Below are positions 61,187 through 64,000 of a DNA stretch of 64,000 bases, piece after piece. Location: NCBI GenBank assembly GCA_030549335.1, contig JAUKPH010000026.1, forward strand, positions 992,001 to 1,056,000, given 5' to 3'. The DNA is from Pontederia crassipes. Taxonomy: Eukaryota; Streptophyta; Magnoliopsida; Commelinales; Pontederiaceae. The notes beneath the pieces were generated by a model. It saw only the letters and a program-made list of their open reading frames with translations. It was not told the origin of the DNA and ran no database searches. The translations under genes and the position numbers were made by a program. How positions within the stretch are numbered: position 1 is the first letter of the stretch; each line of letters opens with the position of its first letter.

Positions 61187-62387
61187 TTGATGCATGGTGA
61201 GATGATTGGGACGAAAAAAAGGACTCAGGCGCAAATTTTTCGGGGGTGCAAAATTTCGCACGCGCGCCTTTTACTCGTGTTTTCAGCCAAGAAGGTCAAA
61301 AAACACGAAATTTTTGACGCTATCAAAAGATGCCAAATTTTCGACGCTTTCGTGCCTATTGATGCATGGTGAGATGATTGGGACGAAAAAATGGACTCAG
61401 ATGAAAATTTTCCGGGGGTGCAAAATTTCGCGCGCGTGCCTTTAACTCGTGTTTTCAGCCAAGAAGGTCAAAAAACGCGAAATTTTTGACGTTGTCAAAA
61501 GATGCCAAATTTTCGACACCTTCTTTCCAGTTGATGCATGGTGAGATAATTGGGACAAAAAAAAAGGACTCAGGCGCAAACTTTCCGGGGGTGAGAAATT
61601 TCGCGCGCGCGCCTTTTACTCGTGTTTTCAGCCAAGAAGGTCAAAAAATGCGAAATTTTTTATGCTGTCAAAAGATGCCAAATTTTTTACGCTATCGTGC
61701 ATGTTGATGCATGGTTAGATGATTGGGACGAAAAAAAGGACTCGGATGAAAATTTTCTTGGGGTGAGAAATTTCGCGCGCGCGCCTTTTACTCGTGTTTT
61801 CAGCCAAGGTCAAAAAATGCGAAATTTTTGACGCTGTCAAAAGATGCCAAATTTTCGACGCTTTCGTGCCTATTGATGCATGGTGAGATGATTGGGACGA
61901 AAAAAAGGACTCAGGCGCAAATTTTCCGGGGGTGCGAAATTTCGCGCACGCGCCTTTTACTCGTGTTTTCTGCCAAGAAGATCAAAAAACGTGAAATTTT
62001 TGACGCTGTCAAAAGAAGCCAAATTTTCGACGGTTTCCTGTCTGTTGATGCATGGTAAGATGATTGGGACGAAAAAAGGACTCAGGCGCAAATTTTCCGG
62101 TGGTGCGAAATTTCGCGTGCGCGCCTTGTACTCGTGTTTTCAGCCAAGAAGGTCAAAAAATGCGAAATTTTTGATGGTGTCAAAAGATGCCAAATTTTCG
62201 ACACTATCGTGCATGTTGATGCATGGTGAGATGATTGGGACGAAAAAAAGGACTCAGGCGCAAATTTTCCGGGGGTGCGAAATTTCGCGCGCGCGCCTTG
62301 TACTCGTGTTTTCAGCCAAAAAGGTCAAAAAACGCGAAATTTTTGACGCTGTCAAAAGATGCCAAATTTTCGACGCTATCGTGCATG
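61187..62387. repeat. 7-monomer unit, copy 1 (1201 bp)
   Basis: This aligns with 62388-63590. Marks in order: GGACTCAGATGAAAATTTTCC, TTTAACTCGTG, ACACCTTCTTTCCAG, GATAATTGGGACAAAA, TGGTTAGATGATTGG, TTTTCTTGGGGTGAG, TCTGCCAAGAAG, GACGGTTTCC, TTTTGATGGTGTC. One monomer has lost three bases in CAGCCAAGGTC (61802). Confidence 0.86.
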
Positions 62388-63590
62388 TTGATGCATGGTG
62401 AGATGATTGGGACGAAAAAAAGGAGTCAGGCGCAAATTTTCCGGGGGTGCAAAATTTCGCACGCGCGCCTTTTACTCGTGTTTTCAGCCAAGAAGGTCAA
62501 AAAATACGAAATTTTTGACGCTATCAAAAGATGCCAAATTTTTTATGCTTTCGTGCCTATTGATGCATGGTGAGATGATTGGGACGAAAAAATGGACTCA
62601 GATGAAAATTTTCCGGGGGTGCGAAATTTCGCGCGCGTGCCTTTAACTCGTGTTTTCAGCCAAGAAGGTCAAAAAACGCGAAATTTTTGACGTTGTCAAA
62701 AGATGCCAAATTTTTGACACCTTCTTTCCAGTTGATGCATGGTGAGATAATTGGGACAAAAAAAAGGACTCAGGCGCAAACTTTCCGGGGGTGAGAAATT
62801 TCGCGCGCGCGCCTTTTACTCGTGTTTTCAGCCAAGAAGGTCAAAAAATGTGAAATTTTTTATGCTGTCAAAAGATGCCAAATTTTTGACGCTATCGTGC
62901 ATGTTGATGCATGGTTAGATGATTGGGACGAAAAAAAGGAATCGGATGAAAATTTTCTTGGGGTGAGAAATTTCGCGCGCGCGCCTTTTACTCGTGTTTT
63001 CAGCCAAGAAGGTAAAAAAATGCGAAATTTTTGACGCTGTCAAAAGATGCCAAATTTTCGACGCTTTCGTGCCTGTTGATGCATGGTGAGATGATTGGGA
63101 CGAAAAAAAGGACTCAGGCGCAAATTTTCCGGGGGTGCGAAATTTCGCGCACGCGCCTTTTACTCGTGTTTTCTGCCAAGAAGGTCAAAAAACGTGAAGT
63201 TTATGACGCTGTCAAAAGAAGCCAAATTTTCGACGGTTTCCTGTCTGTTGATGCATGGTAAGATGATTGGGACAAAAAAAGGACTCAGGCGCAAATTTTC
63301 CGGGGGTGCGAAATTTAGCGCGCGCGCCTTGTTCTCGTGTTTTCAGCCAAGAAGGTCAAAAAATGCGAAATTTTTTATGGTGTCAAAAGATGCCAAATTT
63401 TCGACGCTATCGTGCATGTTGATGCATGGTGAGATGATTGGGACGAAAAAAAGGACTCAGGCGCAAATTTTCCGGGGGTGCGAAATTTCGCGCGCGCGCC
63501 TTGTACTCGTGTTTTCAGCCAAAAAGGTCAAAAAACGCGAAATTTTTGACGCTGTCAAAAGATGCCAAATTTTCGACGCTATCGTGCATG
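62388..63590. repeat. 7-monomer unit, copy 2 (1203 bp)
   Basis: Second copy of the unit at 61187. Differences include AAAAGGAGTCAGGCG at about 62420, GGAATCGGATG at 62938, and the restored CCAAGAAGG. The unit is closely related to the interior of the 48839-51758 and 56898-58270 units. Confidence 0.86.
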
Positions 63591-64000
63591 TTGATGCATG
63601 GTGAGATGATTGGGACGAAAAAAAGGACTCAGGCACAAATTTTCCGGGGGTGAGAAATTTCGCGCGCTCGCCTTTTACTCGTGTTTTCAGCCAAGAAGGT
63701 CAAAAAATGCGAAGTTTTTGACGCTGTCAAAAGATTCCAACTTTTTTACGCTTTCGTGCCTATTGATGCATGGTGAGATCATTGGGACGAAAAAAAGGAC
63801 TCAGGCGCAAATTTTCCGGGGGTGCGAAATTTCGCGCACGCGCCTTTTACTCGTGTTTTCTGCCAAGAAGGTAAAAAAATGCAAAATTTTTGATGCTGTC
63901 AAAAGATGCCAAATTTTCGATGCTTTCGTGCCTATTGATGCATGGTGAGATGATTGGGACGAAAAAATGGACTCAGATGAAAATTTTCCGGGGGTGCGAA
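63419..64000. repeat. Segment shared with 59299-59820, running off the window
   Basis: This matches at an offset of 4120: CTCAGGCACAAATTTTCC, AAGATTCCAACTTTTTTACG and TCTGCC with TGCAAAATTTTTGATGC. Similarity ends near 63940, where this copy turns to a class A monomer. The array continues past base 64000. Confidence 0.83.

Larger units (their letters stand above)
1..64000. repeat. 172-bp satellite DNA array filling the whole window
   Basis: Landmarks such as TTGATGCATGGTGAGATGAT, GCGAAATTTCGC and TTTTCAGCCAAGAAGG recur every 172 bp, give or take a few bases, from first base to last, always on the same strand. Sampled spacings are 8065 to 8237, 35028 to 35200 and 38464 to 38636, each exactly 172. 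No monomer is inverted and no non-satellite sequence interrupts the array; both ends of the window lie inside it. A monomer close to a nucleosome repeat in a pure long array is typical of eukaryotic centromeric or other heterochromatic satellites. Function is inferred from form only. The satellite family was not recognised. Confidence 0.98.

Noticed and set aside
59299-63940. 4120-bp higher-order unit from the 59.3 and 63.4 kb match
   Set aside because: Only about 520 bp at each end match at this offset. The sequence between does not repeat in the window, so a 4.1-kb HOR cannot be claimed; the shared segment is more simply a local transfer.
1-64000. Hundreds of 60-240-codon open frames on both strands
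   Set aside because: All are readings of one 172-bp repeat. The same peptides recur at every monomer, overlap on both strands, and end at the same few places in the monomer. None is listed as a coding sequence.
1-64000. Primate alpha satellite (171 bp)
   Set aside because: The length is close but the sequence is not alphoid. It is rich in CpG, with a CG tract in each monomer, and I see no match to the CENP-B box pattern (TTCG, then A, then CGGG at the right spacing) among the TTCG sites of the monomer.
1-64000. CRISPR array
   Set aside because: The period is regular, but there are no short repeats with unique spacers. The whole 172-bp unit is conserved, and variants are shared between many units.
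1-64000. Bacterial or phage repeat protein with a 172-bp DNA period
   Set aside because: The repeat period is not a multiple of three, so no continuous protein repeat can be encoded, and no gene flanks it.

Overview
This window is one uninterrupted satellite-DNA array. From base 1 to 64000 it consists of head-to-tail copies of a monomer of about 172 bp, roughly 370 copies, all in the same orientation. I see no gene, tRNA, rRNA, transposon, insertion sequence, CRISPR array or unique sequence. The many open frames are by-products of the repeat: 172 is not a multiple of 3, so each monomer shifts the frame by one, and both strands give the same few peptides over and over. This points to a eukaryotic nuclear genome and a heterochromatic location such as a centromere, pericentromere or subtelomere. 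The species cannot be named from the sequence. Most variation falls at CpG sites as CG/TG or CG/CA swaps, which suggests a genome with CpG methylation.

Monomer anatomy, counting from TTGATGCATGG as position 1 (reference copy 8065-8236, about 45% GC, 15 CpG): an ATGCAT palindrome (3-8), an A-tract after GGGACG (28-33), a class-diagnostic segment (33-50), AAAATTTTCCGGGGG (46-60), the 12-bp palindrome GCGAAATTTCGC (62-73) running into an alternating CG tract (to about 81), CTTTTACTCGTGTTTTCAGCC (from 82), and two diverged direct repeats beginning ATGCGAAATTTTT (117) and ATGCCAAATTTTC (144). Three monomer classes are separable: A (ATGGACTCGGATGAAAA), B (AAGGACTCAGGCGCAAA) and C (TGGACTCGGAACGAAA, usually with ACTGGTG in place of ACTCGTG).

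Layout: 1-11.0 kb holds A/B monomers in three successive large duplications (20-mer/3322 bp, 14-mer/about 2384 bp, 6-mer/1003 bp). 11.0-15.6 kb is A/B without clear higher-order structure. 15.6-33.97 kb is a higher-order-repeat (HOR) domain whose copies, measured from one anchor, are 9, 12, 20, 21 and 22 monomers long plus a partial one. 33.97-35.4 kb is a class C island. 35.4-39.7 kb returns to HOR-derived A/B sequence, with a duplicated 6-mer and a triplicated trimer. 40.0-41.2 kb is a second copy of the C island, followed by another HOR scrap and an irregular junction at 41.83 kb. 41.85-47.06 kb is mostly class C, with dimers. 47.06-64 kb is B-rich A/B, built of nested 4-, 7-, 8-, 9- and 11-mer duplications.

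The interest lies in how the array evolves: repeated unequal exchange in whole-monomer steps, recurrent 27-bp and 85-bp deletions between short repeats inside the monomer, and mosaic switching between subfamilies. I found no sign of a protein-coding or RNA-based system.
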